A stretch of DNA of 64,000 bases from Pseudoalteromonas rubra. GTDB lineage: Bacteria > Pseudomonadota > Gammaproteobacteria > Enterobacterales > Alteromonadaceae. A model generated the notes under the pieces. That model was given only the letters and a program-made list of their open reading frames with translations, was not told the DNA's origin and ran no database searches. The stretch covers positions 992,001 to 1,056,000 of the forward strand of contig NZ_CP013612.1 in NCBI RefSeq assembly GCF_001482385.1. The letters run 5' to 3'. Shown here one piece after another: positions 34,592 to 43,945 of the stretch. The position numbers were made by a program, and so were the translations under genes. Numbering within the stretch: position 1 is the first letter of the stretch; every line of letters starts with the position of its first letter.

Positions 34592-37500
34592 GTGTTGAGT
34601 TGCTTTTTCAACAACTACAACAGGCGGGTGTTATTTTTCAATCTCAGGATAAAAAAATCACCCTGAAGCTGCCCAAGGAGATGGACAGCCAGCTGAAGCG
34701 CCAGCTGGCAGAGAACAAAGACGCACTTAAAGCGTTTTTACATCAGCTCTACGCCCGCAGTCATAAGCGTCCGGTGTTGACCAAAACGGCCGGTAACAAT
34801 GCACCCTTGTCTTTTGCCCAGCAACGCTTGTGGATGTTAAACGAACTGCATGGTGGCAGCGCGCATTACAACATGCCACAGATCTATCAGGTTGAAGGCC
34901 AGCTGGAGCCGGTGCTGGTCGAACAGGCACTGGCGCGGATCGTTGAGCGTCATGAAGTGCTGCGTACGGTGTATCAGTCGCAACAAGGGCAAGCTACTCA
35001 GGTTGTTTGCGATGATGTGGCCTTTACATTAACCTGTGTCGACTTGAGTGATCATGACGAGCAGGCAGCGCAACAGGCGTTGGATTCTTTGATCCAGGAC
35101 GACGCCCGGACGCCTTTTGATTTGAGTCAGGACCTGATGATCCGGGCAACCTGGGTAGATTTAGGGTTATCCGCAGATCAGACACAGGCACAGGGTTACC
35201 TGTTGCTCAACATGCATCACATTGCGTCGGATGGCTGGTCGATGGCGGTGCTCAGCCAGGAGTTTTTTGCACTGTACGCCAGCCTGACACAAGGCAAAAG
35301 CTGTCCTCTGCCAACACTGTCACTGCAATACAAAGACTACGCACAGTGGCAGCGCGCCTGGTTAAATGATGAAGTGCTCGCCTCCGGGCTGGATTTCTGG
35401 CGCCGCACCCTAGCTGACATTCCTGCATTGCATGGCTTGCCATTGAGCTACTCAAGGCCTGCTCATAAGGGCTATCTGGGGGGCAAGTATGATGCCTCAT
35501 TGGATGCGAACGTCGCCAGTGCGCTTGGCCAGCTTAGCGAGCAATATCAGCTTAGTCCTTTTATGCTGATGCATGGAGCGCTGGCACTGACTCTGGCGCG
35601 TTTTAGTGGCAGCTCGGACATCGTCATAGGCACGCCAGTTGCCAATCGCAGTGATGCACAGCTCAGAGAGTTAATTGGCTTTTTCGTAAACTCCCTGGTG
35701 CTCAGAGCAAGTACAGAACATGAGACACTGGCAGACTTTTTGGCGCATATTCGCAGCGTCAATCAGCAGGCACAGTCCCATCAGGACGTACCGTTTGATC
35801 AGGTGGTTGAGGCTCTGAATCTTGAGCGTGACAGTGCTCATACGCCTTTGTTTCAGATAGTTCTGACCACCAATTCAGACTATGGCGTTGCCGCCGAGCA
35901 AGCCTCCGGCGTGGCTTTGCCCAAGCTGAGTATGACGCCGCTGATGAGCGATGAGCCCATTTGTAAGTTTGATATAGAGCTTAACCTGAGCCTGGATGAG
36001 TCGGGCGTCACGATTAACTGGTTATACGACAAAGCCCTGTTCAGCCCTGAATTGATTGCACGGTTTAACGCGCAGCTGATGGCGATCATTGAACGTCTGG
36101 CCGATGCAGCGAGGCGTGGCGACAATCCGTTGCTGAATCAAATCAACGTACTGCACTCGGAGGAGGTGACACGGCAAAAGGCGCTGATGGCACCAGGCAA
36201 GCTGGTTGAGGCAGCGCAATTAACCGTGACTGAGCTGTTTAGCCAAAGTGCAAACCGCGCAGCGCAGCATGTGGCTCTGGTTTGTGGTGAGCAGCAGCTG
36301 AGTTATGCTGACCTCGATTTGGCTTCTAACCGGCTGGCGCGTTATCTGGTCGCGCAAGGTCGCCAGGCACATATCGGGTTATTGTTACCGCGCGGCATTG
36401 AAATGGTCGTGGCCATGCTGGCGGTGCTAAAAAGTGGCGCAACCTATGTACCGCTGAACCCGGATTATCCGCAATCTCGAATTGATCACATCATGGCTGA
36501 TGCTAAGCTGCAACACGTGATCACTTGTGAAGCGCACCGTGATTTAGTCAGTGGCAGTTCGGTACAAGCGCTGGAATTGACACCTGAGCTGACGATTGCC
36601 GGGTGTGATGAATTTGCGCGTTTTGGTTCAGCCCCCGTTACAGCATCTCAGCCCGAACCACAAAGCGCTGCTTATGTGATTTATACCTCAGGCTCGACGG
36701 GCTTGCCTAAAGGCGTTGTGGTGCCGCATCGGGCTATCAGCCGTCTGGTAATGTCGCCGAACTTTATGACATTGGATCAGGATACAGTCTTTTTACAAGC
36801 CGCAAACGTGGCCTTCGATGCGGCCACATTGGAGATCTGGGGCCCGCTGCTCAATGGCGGGCGTTGCGTGCTTTATCCAGAAGCGCACATCACACTGGAG
36901 ACGCTGGATCAGATTATTGAAACTCAGCAGGTCAATGCCATGTGGCTGACTGCCGGGCTATTCAGTGAGTGGAGCAAAACATGTGGTAACGCGCCTGAGC
37001 GGTTGCGTGCTTTGCGCACGGTGCTGGCCGGGGGCGATGTGCTGGAGCCTCAGGCGGTGGCCCGGGTGCAGAAGGCGTTACCTTACGTACAAGTGGTCAA
37101 TGGCTACGGGCCGACGGAAAACACCACCTTTACCTGTTGCTATCCGGTACCTGCCGACTTTGACCCGGCAACTGCCGTACCGATTGGCCGGGCACTGCAG
37201 GGTGACAGTGTGGTGGTGCTGAACGGCAATGAACTGGTGCCGCAGGGCTGTGTCGGGGAGCTGTGTGTCAGTGGTCCCGGACTGGCGCTGGGCTACTTAA
37301 ATTTAGCAACGCTGAGCGAAGAGAAGTTTACTGCTAACCCTTTTTACGACGAGGCCCAGCCAGATGCCTATCAGCGCCTTTATCGCACCGGCGATTTAGT
37401 GCGTATGCGCGGCGATGGTGTGGTTGAATACATTGGCCGTACTGACGATCAGGTTAAGATCCGGGGTTTTCGGGTTGAGCTGGGCGAAATTGAGCAGCAT

Positions 37501-40500
37501 ATCTCACAGCTTGATGAGGTCGCCAGTGCGCTGGTGGTTGTTAAAGGAGACACCCACAAGCGGCTGGTGGCCTATGCAGAGTTGACAGCCGCTGCGCGCG
37601 AGGATGGCAGTACTGACAGCATTCAGTTAAGTCAGACTCTGGCACGCATTTTACCAAGCTATATGGTCCCGGATGCGCTGGTGCTGGTGACACATTGGCC
37701 ATTGACTGGCAACGGTAAAATAGACCGCCGTGCACTGCCTGAGCCCGATGTTATTGATGCGCAAGCTGCGTATACAGCGCCTGTCAGTGCCGCTGAGCAG
37801 GTTATGGTGGAAGTATGCGCTGAGTTGCTTGACCGTGACCCAGCGCAGCTCAGTATCTCGGCCAACTTCTTTGCGCTGGGTGGCCATTCGCTGCTGGTGA
37901 TCCAGCTGATAGCGCAGCTCAAAGCGCGCGGCTATCAGGTTGACAGTCAGGCGTTATTTACCAGTAGTAGCCTGGCTGAGATGGCGGATTTACTCACAGC
38001 AGACACCGGGCAGGGGTTTGTGGTACCCGAGAATCCGATCAAACCGGACTGCACGGAATTGACGCCAGAGTTGCTGAATTTGATCACATTGGTGCAAGAT
38101 GAGATAGATGAGATCACGGCACAAGTGCCGGGCGGGGCCACGAACATCCAGGATGTATATCCGCTTGCGCCGCTGCAGCAGGGGATCCTGGCAATGCATA
38201 CCCTGAGCGATGGTCGCGACCCTTACGTGACGACCATGGCTTTTTCTTTCTCACAGCCAGAATTATTATCACTACTGGAAGCACAGCTTAATACCCTGAT
38301 TGCCCGTCACGACGTATTGCGTACTGCGATTTTATGGCGCGGCCGCACAGAGCCGGTTCAGGTGGTACTGAGAGCTGCACAAATTGCTGCGCAATGGCTG
38401 CCAGTGAAAGCCGGGCAGGACGTGCAAACGGTATTCGAGAACTACGTTGCCCAGGGTGCGCACCGCCTTGAGCTTGAGTCTGCCCCTATGATGCAGCTGC
38501 AGGCCATGGAGGATAAGCACACGCAGCAAATTTATGCGGTGCTTAAAGTGCACCACCTACTGATTGACCACGTATCGCTGGATATCCTGATGGCGGAGCT
38601 GGTCCAGATTGAAAGCGAGGGAGCTGCCAGTCTGTCTGCTGTCACGCCGTATCGTCACTTTATTGCGCGGGTGCTGCATGACCAACAGCATCACGACAGC
38701 CAGCAGTATTTCAACGCACAGCTGGGAGATTTTGACCAACCAGCTTATCCGTTTGGGCTCAGTGAGGTAAACGGGGATGGGGTCCACATTGATGAATTTA
38801 AACAGCGTATCCCGGCTGAGCTTGCACGCCGGATCAGGCACTACGCAAAAAGTCAGGCCATGAGCCCGGCGGCGTTATTTCATCTGGCCTGGGGCCGGGT
38901 GGTTGCCGCCTGCGCGGGCCAGCAAGATGTGGTGTTTGGCACTGTATTATCGGGGCGGATGCAAGGTGGTCCTGAGATGGCACAAATGCTGGGTATGATG
39001 ATTAATACTTTGCCGATCCGTGTGACGCTTGATCAGCGCACCGCGCGGGAGGTCCTGCATGACGTGCATGCTGCCCTTCAGGCGTTGCTGCCGCATGAGC
39101 AGGCACCGCTCTCTGAGGCCATGCAGGCTTCGGGCGTGGAAGGCAATATGCCGCTGTTCAGCGCAGTACTGAACTATCGTCATTCTCACGACGTCAGTGC
39201 GCCAGACGAACAGGCTGAGCTGAAACTGTTGGGTGTGAAAGAGCGCACCAACTACCCGTGTGTGATGTCGGTCGATGACCTTGGTTGCGACTTTTCCCTG
39301 ACACTGCAAGTGGACAGCAGCGTTCAAGGCAAGCGTATTAATGACTACCTGGTTACGGCTCTGGGTCAGTTGCTGGAGAGGCTCGAAAGTGACTCACCGC
39401 AGCCGGTTGCCACCCTGCCAGTGTTGCCAGATGACGAGCAGCATCGTTATCTGAGTGAGTGGAATGATACAGAGCAAAACTATGCGCGCGAGGCGTGTGT
39501 GCATCAGCTATTCGAACAGCAGGTTGCAGCGACACCGGGCAACATTGCATTGCGCTTTGAAGCTCAAACCCTCACTTATACTGCGTTGAATAGCAAGGCC
39601 AATCAGCTGGCGCACTATTTGCGAGACACCCATGGTGTTGGGCCGGATTCACTGGTTGGCTTATGCGTGGAGCGCTCGTTTGAAATGGTAATTGGCATTT
39701 GGGGTATTCTTAAGGCCGGAGGGGCTTATGTCCCGCTGGATCCTGAGCTACCGGCAGCACGACTCAACTATCTGGTTGAAAATGCCCGTGCCGATGTGGT
39801 GCTTAGCACTCGCGCGGTGGCCAATCGTGTCGTACTGGGAGAGGCCACGGTTGTGGCATTGGACGGGTTTGATTTTGATGCCTATGACGAACGCAATATT
39901 GCGGCGAGCGACATCGGACTTAGCGCGCAGCATCTGGTTTATATGATCTATACCTCAGGCTCAACAGGCAAACCCAAAGGTGTGCTGCTGGAGCATCAGG
40001 CGCTGCATAACCGCATCGACTGGATGGACAAGGAATATGGCTGTGATACTTCAGACAAAATCCTGCAAAAAACGCCCTACAGCTTTGATGTTTCGGTCTG
40101 GGAGTTTGTCTGGCCTATGCTCAAAGGTGCGGAGCTGGTGATTGCCAAACCGGGTGGGCACAAAGACCCCACTTATCTGAGCGAGCTGATCACAGCCACA
40201 GGCGTGACTAAGCTGCACTTTGTGCCCTCGATGTTAGGCGTGATGCTGGAGCATGGCGATCTGAGCCGCTGCACTTCAATACAGCAAGTGTTCTGTAGTG
40301 GCGAGGCATTGCAGATAAGCCATGTTGAACAATTTAAGGCGTGTTTGCCAACGGCACAGCTGCACAACCTGTATGGGCCAACGGAAGCGGCTATCGATGT
40401 CAGTTATTGGGATTGTGCGCAACCCCATGGCAGCAGCGTCCCTATCGGTAAGCCGATACAGAATATTCAGCTACTGGTGCTCGATGAAGCGCTTAATCTG

Positions 40501-42039
40501 TTGCCTCAGGGAGCTTGTGGCGAGTTGCATATTGGCGGGGAAGGCCTGGCGCGTGGCTATCTGAATCGCCCTGAGCTAACCGAAGAACGTTTCATTACGA
40601 ACCCATTTTTCGATGCCAGTGCAGCGAACAGCAGCCCGCGCCTCTATAAAACCGGTGACTTAGTGCGTTACCGTGAGGATGGCAACATTGAATACATGGG
40701 CCGGATGGACCATCAGGTGAAGATCCGTGGCTTGCGCATTGAGCTGGGCGAAATTGAGTTTTATATCGGTGAGCACAGCGACGTAGACTCTGCGCTGGTC
40801 ATGGCTTTGACGGATGAATATGGCAATCAGCGGCTGGTGGCGTATGTGAAACCGTTACGGGCGTGTGATGAGCAGGCATTAGTTGTAGCCATCAAAACAC
40901 AACTCAGCGAGGCGCTGGCCGAGTACATGGTGCCCGACAGCTTTATGTTTGTCAGTCAGTGGCCGCAAACACCAAACGGGAAAATTGACCGTAAGGCCTT
41001 ACCTGCGCCCGAATTGACGGGACTGGCTGGTGGCTATGAAGCGCCACAGGGTGACACCGAAGTGATGCTCGCTCAGGTCTGGGCCGATGTGCTCAAGCTG
41101 CCGGCCGAGCAGATCAGCCGCGATGCTAACTTCTTTGCGCTGGGTGGCCATTCACTGCTGGTGATGAAGTTGGTGCAGAACATCGACCAAATCTTTAAAA
41201 CCCACGGTATTGCCATCAACAAAGTGGTTGAGCGACCCATACTCAGCGCCATGGCGCAGCTAATCGAAGATCACAATGACCACGAATGGCAGGCCATTCG
41301 CCCCGTGTTATCACTGGACTTCGATCCGGCAGCAACGATTTATCTGGCTCCCGGTGCGGGCATGACTAGTGGTGGTTATATGGATCTGGCGCGGGCATTA
41401 CCTCAGGTTCAGATCATGAGTCTGGAGCCGGTGGGAATGAGCGAGCAGGACCCGGATATCGACAGCTGGGAGGCACTCATCCATTGCTACGCCGATGCCA
41501 TTATCAACGAGCGCACAGCGCGTGGTGCGCAGAATGAGCCAGCGGTGCTGATGGGCCATAGTTCAGGCGGCGCAGTGGCATTTGCAACGGCACTCAGACT
41601 GGAGTCATTAGGGTGTCAAACACAACTGCTACTGTGTGAGTGTTTAGTGGCAACCGATGATCAGGCACAGTTCGAAATCAGCGATGCCGAAAAGCAGGAA
41701 CTTATGCTGTCGTATGCCAGAGAGTTGAAACCCGAAGACAGCGAGGAGCAGCTACTTTCCTGGCTGAGTCTGGCCATGACACAGCGGTTGTTCAATGTCT
41801 ATTTCCAGCAGGTTGACTGGTCACGGCGCTACCAGCCTGAGACGAGCCTCAACGGCGCGGTCAGCATGATCAATACGCCTGAGCTGGGTGACGAATATTG
41901 GGCGCAAAAGCAGGCACAGTTGCAGGCATATGTAAGTAAACAAATCACGACCATCAACACTCAGGGCAAACACGTCACTATGGTGAAAAGTCCTTATGTT
42001 AGTGGTCTGGCAGACAAACTCATGACGCTACTGGCATGA
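34588..42039 (+). CDS. NRPS3 (docking-C-A-T-C/E-A-T-TE), predicted Val then Ser
   Basis: This 2483-aa synthetase contains a TubC-type docking domain (1-60), C (about 70-510, HHIASDGWS at about 211), A1 (about 545-1050), T1 (about 1093), a dual C/E-type domain (about 1135-1600, HHLLIDHVS), A2 (about 1638-2140), T2 (about 2182) and a type I thioesterase (about 2245-2483). The A1 code DALWLGGTF fits valine and the A2 code DVWHFSLID fits serine. The thioesterase has the nucleophile Ser2325 in GHSSGG and a terminal His in GKHVTMV. The position 27 residues after the serine, normally Asp, is Cys in LLLCECLV, with Glu just before it. This domain should release or cyclise the finished peptide. Confidence 0.95.
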   Translation: MSVELLFQQLQQAGVIFQSQDKKITLKLPKEMDSQLKRQLAENKDALKAFLHQLYARSHKRPVLTKTAGNNAPLSFAQQRLWMLNELHGGSAHYNMPQIYQVEGQLEPVLVEQALARIVERHEVLRTVYQSQQGQATQVVCDDVAFTLTCVDLSDHDEQAAQQALDSLIQDDARTPFDLSQDLMIRATWVDLGLSADQTQAQGYLLLNMHHIASDGWSMAVLSQEFFALYASLTQGKSCPLPTLSLQYKDYAQWQRAWLNDEVLASGLDFWRRTLADIPALHGLPLSYSRPAHKGYLGGKYDASLDANVASALGQLSEQYQLSPFMLMHGALALTLARFSGSSDIVIGTPVANRSDAQLRELIGFFVNSLVLRASTEHETLADFLAHIRSVNQQAQSHQDVPFDQVVEALNLERDSAHTPLFQIVLTTNSDYGVAAEQASGVALPKLSMTPLMSDEPICKFDIELNLSLDESGVTINWLYDKALFSPELIARFNAQLMAIIERLADAARRGDNPLLNQINVLHSEEVTRQKALMAPGKLVEAAQLTVTELFSQSANRAAQHVALVCGEQQLSYADLDLASNRLARYLVAQGRQAHIGLLLPRGIEMVVAMLAVLKSGATYVPLNPDYPQSRIDHIMADAKLQHVITCEAHRDLVSGSSVQALELTPELTIAGCDEFARFGSAPVTASQPEPQSAAYVIYTSGSTGLPKGVVVPHRAISRLVMSPNFMTLDQDTVFLQAANVAFDAATLEIWGPLLNGGRCVLYPEAHITLETLDQIIETQQVNAMWLTAGLFSEWSKTCGNAPERLRALRTVLAGGDVLEPQAVARVQKALPYVQVVNGYGPTENTTFTCCYPVPADFDPATAVPIGRALQGDSVVVLNGNELVPQGCVGELCVSGPGLALGYLNLATLSEEKFTANPFYDEAQPDAYQRLYRTGDLVRMRGDGVVEYIGRTDDQVKIRGFRVELGEIEQHISQLDEVASALVVVKGDTHKRLVAYAELTAAAREDGSTDSIQLSQTLARILPSYMVPDALVLVTHWPLTGNGKIDRRALPEPDVIDAQAAYTAPVSAAEQVMVEVCAELLDRDPAQLSISANFFALGGHSLLVIQLIAQLKARGYQVDSQALFTSSSLAEMADLLTADTGQGFVVPENPIKPDCTELTPELLNLITLVQDEIDEITAQVPGGATNIQDVYPLAPLQQGILAMHTLSDGRDPYVTTMAFSFSQPELLSLLEAQLNTLIARHDVLRTAILWRGRTEPVQVVLRAAQIAAQWLPVKAGQDVQTVFENYVAQGAHRLELESAPMMQLQAMEDKHTQQIYAVLKVHHLLIDHVSLDILMAELVQIESEGAASLSAVTPYRHFIARVLHDQQHHDSQQYFNAQLGDFDQPAYPFGLSEVNGDGVHIDEFKQRIPAELARRIRHYAKSQAMSPAALFHLAWGRVVAACAGQQDVVFGTVLSGRMQGGPEMAQMLGMMINTLPIRVTLDQRTAREVLHDVHAALQALLPHEQAPLSEAMQASGVEGNMPLFSAVLNYRHSHDVSAPDEQAELKLLGVKERTNYPCVMSVDDLGCDFSLTLQVDSSVQGKRINDYLVTALGQLLERLESDSPQPVATLPVLPDDEQHRYLSEWNDTEQNYAREACVHQLFEQQVAATPGNIALRFEAQTLTYTALNSKANQLAHYLRDTHGVGPDSLVGLCVERSFEMVIGIWGILKAGGAYVPLDPELPAARLNYLVENARADVVLSTRAVANRVVLGEATVVALDGFDFDAYDERNIAASDIGLSAQHLVYMIYTSGSTGKPKGVLLEHQALHNRIDWMDKEYGCDTSDKILQKTPYSFDVSVWEFVWPMLKGAELVIAKPGGHKDPTYLSELITATGVTKLHFVPSMLGVMLEHGDLSRCTSIQQVFCSGEALQISHVEQFKACLPTAQLHNLYGPTEAAIDVSYWDCAQPHGSSVPIGKPIQNIQLLVLDEALNLLPQGACGELHIGGEGLARGYLNRPELTEERFITNPFFDASAANSSPRLYKTGDLVRYREDGNIEYMGRMDHQVKIRGLRIELGEIEFYIGEHSDVDSALVMALTDEYGNQRLVAYVKPLRACDEQALVVAIKTQLSEALAEYMVPDSFMFVSQWPQTPNGKIDRKALPAPELTGLAGGYEAPQGDTEVMLAQVWADVLKLPAEQISRDANFFALGGHSLLVMKLVQNIDQIFKTHGIAINKVVERPILSAMAQLIEDHNDHEWQAIRPVLSLDFDPAATIYLAPGAGMTSGGYMDLARALPQVQIMSLEPVGMSEQDPDIDSWEALIHCYADAIINERTARGAQNEPAVLMGHSSGGAVAFATALRLESLGCQTQLLLCECLVATDDQAQFEISDAEKQELMLSYARELKPEDSEEQLLSWLSLAMTQRLFNVYFQQVDWSRRYQPETSLNGAVSMINTPELGDEYWAQKQAQLQAYVSKQITTINTQGKHVTMVKSPYVSGLADKLMTLLA

Positions 42040-42079
42040 GTTAACAGCACCAAAAAACAGGGTCTTTGACCCAAACAGG

Positions 42080-42107
42080 CAGGCTGAGACAACAGCGTCT
42101 CAGCCTG
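42080..42107. repeat. 11-bp hairpin between NRPS3 and exporter gene
   Basis: CAGGCTGAGAC and GTCTCAGCCTG are exact reverse complements around AACAGC. There is no T-run, so it is unlikely to be a full terminator. It may set the ratio of synthetase to exporter mRNA. Its core resembles the stem at 27701. Confidence 0.6.
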
Positions 42108-42152
42108 AGTAATACCCATTTTAGTTTTAAGTAACCATTACAAGGCTGTTTT

Positions 42153-43829
42153 ATGTTATATCGGCTAGTTTTATCTCATAAGAAACTCCTCATCCTTGCC
42201 ACTTTGTTGAGTGTGGTCAGTGCATTATCTGGCATTGGCATCATCTCACTGGTTAATGCTGAGATAGAAAATGTGTCTAACCCCGACTCGGATGTGATCC
42301 GGGGGCTGACCATCTTTTTCGCTGCGTTGGCGGGATTTTTAACCTTCAGCGTCATTTCTCAGTACATACTGACTAAGTTGTCTGTTCAAATCATGGTGAG
42401 TATTCGGGAGAATCTGGTACAGCGGGTTTTATCGACCAGTTATGAGCAGATTGAGCGCGTTGGCGGTCACCGTATTTTCGCGACTCTGACCAAAGACATT
42501 GAGTCACTCACCGCCACACTGAGTGCCGTGCCACACGTCGCTTATAATCTGGCAACGGTACTGCTGTGTTTTGCTTATATGGCGTACCAGTCCTGGCAGC
42601 TGTTTTTGTTTGTGGGTGGCGTTTTGTTGCTGGCCATGGTGGTTGCCCAGCTGTTGATGGGATTAGGAATACAACGCTTCCAGGCGGTGCGGGAACTCGA
42701 TGACAGCTTATTTAAGAACTTTCGTGCGCTGATCGACGGCGGTAAAGAGCTGAATATCAACTTCAACCGTAAGCGCTTTTTTTACAAGGATGTGGTGACG
42801 CCAAACATTCAGGAAATTAAAAAGTCGACGATTTCGGCGCACATTGTCTTTATCATTCTGAGCAACTGGACCAATTTAATCTTGTTCCTGGCGCTGGGAT
42901 CTGTGGTCTTTATGTCACAGTTGTTTTTAAGTGGTATCGCCACGGCTGTGGTGGTGAGCTTTGTTCTGACGCTGGTGTATGTGATAGGGCCGCTGACGGT
43001 GTTGATTAACACCTATTCTGTGGTTGCCGAAGGCATAGTGTCGAGCCAAAAAATTGAAAAGTTACAGCTGTCTGAGGAGATCCTGACCGATCAACTGGAC
43101 AACACCCTACACCCGGAGCATAACTGGCAAACCCTTGACATTGAAGGCATTGAATATGAATACCGCCGGGATGACAGCGACGACTATCACTTTTCAATTG
43201 GGCCAATCAGCACGCAGATCCAACGTGGTGAAATTGTCTTTCTGATCGGCGGTAATGGTTGTGGTAAATCAACCTTCGCAAAAGTGCTATGTGGTTTATA
43301 TACGCCAACTCAGGGCAGCATTCGCCTCGATGGCCGCGATGCTGCGCATTCAATGGATTGGTACCGCTGTCACTTCAGCACTATTTTTTCTGACTTTTAC
43401 CTGTTTGATCAGGTGATCGATGCCAACGGTATGCTGGCAGATGACGACAAAATTCGTCAGTACCTGAGTAAGCTGAAACTGGATCAGAAAGTGACAGTAG
43501 AAAAGGGCATTTTGTCGACGACTGAGCTGTCTCAGGGTCAGAAAAAGCGCCTGGGGCTGCTGTTGTCTTATATGGAAGATACGCCGCTGTATATCTTTGA
43601 TGAATGGGCGGCCGATCAGGACCCTTACTTCAGAAACTTCTTCTATCGCGAATTGTTACCCGAGCTGAAATCGCTGGGTAAAACCGTGTTTGTGATTAGC
43701 CACGACGAGCATTACTTCTCACTGTCAGATCGGATCCTCAAGTTTGAAGCCGGTCAGATGGAAGACGTAACGACGTCATTCTCAGCGACAGCGCCAGTGA
43801 TCGAGCGCCAGCCAGCAGCCCTGGCTTAA
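42153..43829 (+). CDS. cyclic-peptide-type ABC exporter (SyrD/YojI/PvdE family)
   Basis: This 558-aa half-transporter is a fused membrane domain of about six helices (1-310) and an ATPase domain (about 335-545). The ATPase shows Walker A GGNGCGKST, signature LSQGQKKR, Walker B LYIFDEWAADQDP and an H-loop ISHDEHYF. The EWAADQDP stretch and total length are typical of the SyrD/YojI/PvdE group that exports nonribosomal or microcin-type peptides. Its place inside the NRPS locus makes it the probable exporter of the product. It acts as a homodimer in the inner membrane; an outer-membrane route is not encoded here. Confidence 0.94.
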   Translation: MLYRLVLSHKKLLILATLLSVVSALSGIGIISLVNAEIENVSNPDSDVIRGLTIFFAALAGFLTFSVISQYILTKLSVQIMVSIRENLVQRVLSTSYEQIERVGGHRIFATLTKDIESLTATLSAVPHVAYNLATVLLCFAYMAYQSWQLFLFVGGVLLLAMVVAQLLMGLGIQRFQAVRELDDSLFKNFRALIDGGKELNINFNRKRFFYKDVVTPNIQEIKKSTISAHIVFIILSNWTNLILFLALGSVVFMSQLFLSGIATAVVVSFVLTLVYVIGPLTVLINTYSVVAEGIVSSQKIEKLQLSEEILTDQLDNTLHPEHNWQTLDIEGIEYEYRRDDSDDYHFSIGPISTQIQRGEIVFLIGGNGCGKSTFAKVLCGLYTPTQGSIRLDGRDAAHSMDWYRCHFSTIFSDFYLFDQVIDANGMLADDDKIRQYLSKLKLDQKVTVEKGILSTTELSQGQKKRLGLLLSYMEDTPLYIFDEWAADQDPYFRNFFYRELLPELKSLGKTVFVISHDEHYFSLSDRILKFEAGQMEDVTTSFSATAPVIERQPAALA

Positions 43830-43945
43830 TCGTCTGACAGGCGGGCTTGTGGTCCGCCACGTTTCGTTGCCTCCGGGCGAGGCCGTTAAGGACTGCCTTA
43901 CGGCCAGAGTATTATCAAGGTTCCCGCACACCGGGACCAGTGAGT

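Noticed and set aside
43847..43945. NRPS4 start at 43847
   Set aside because: The first 33 residues are Arg- and Pro-rich without homology; the condensation domain begins right after the ATG at 43946 or 43961.
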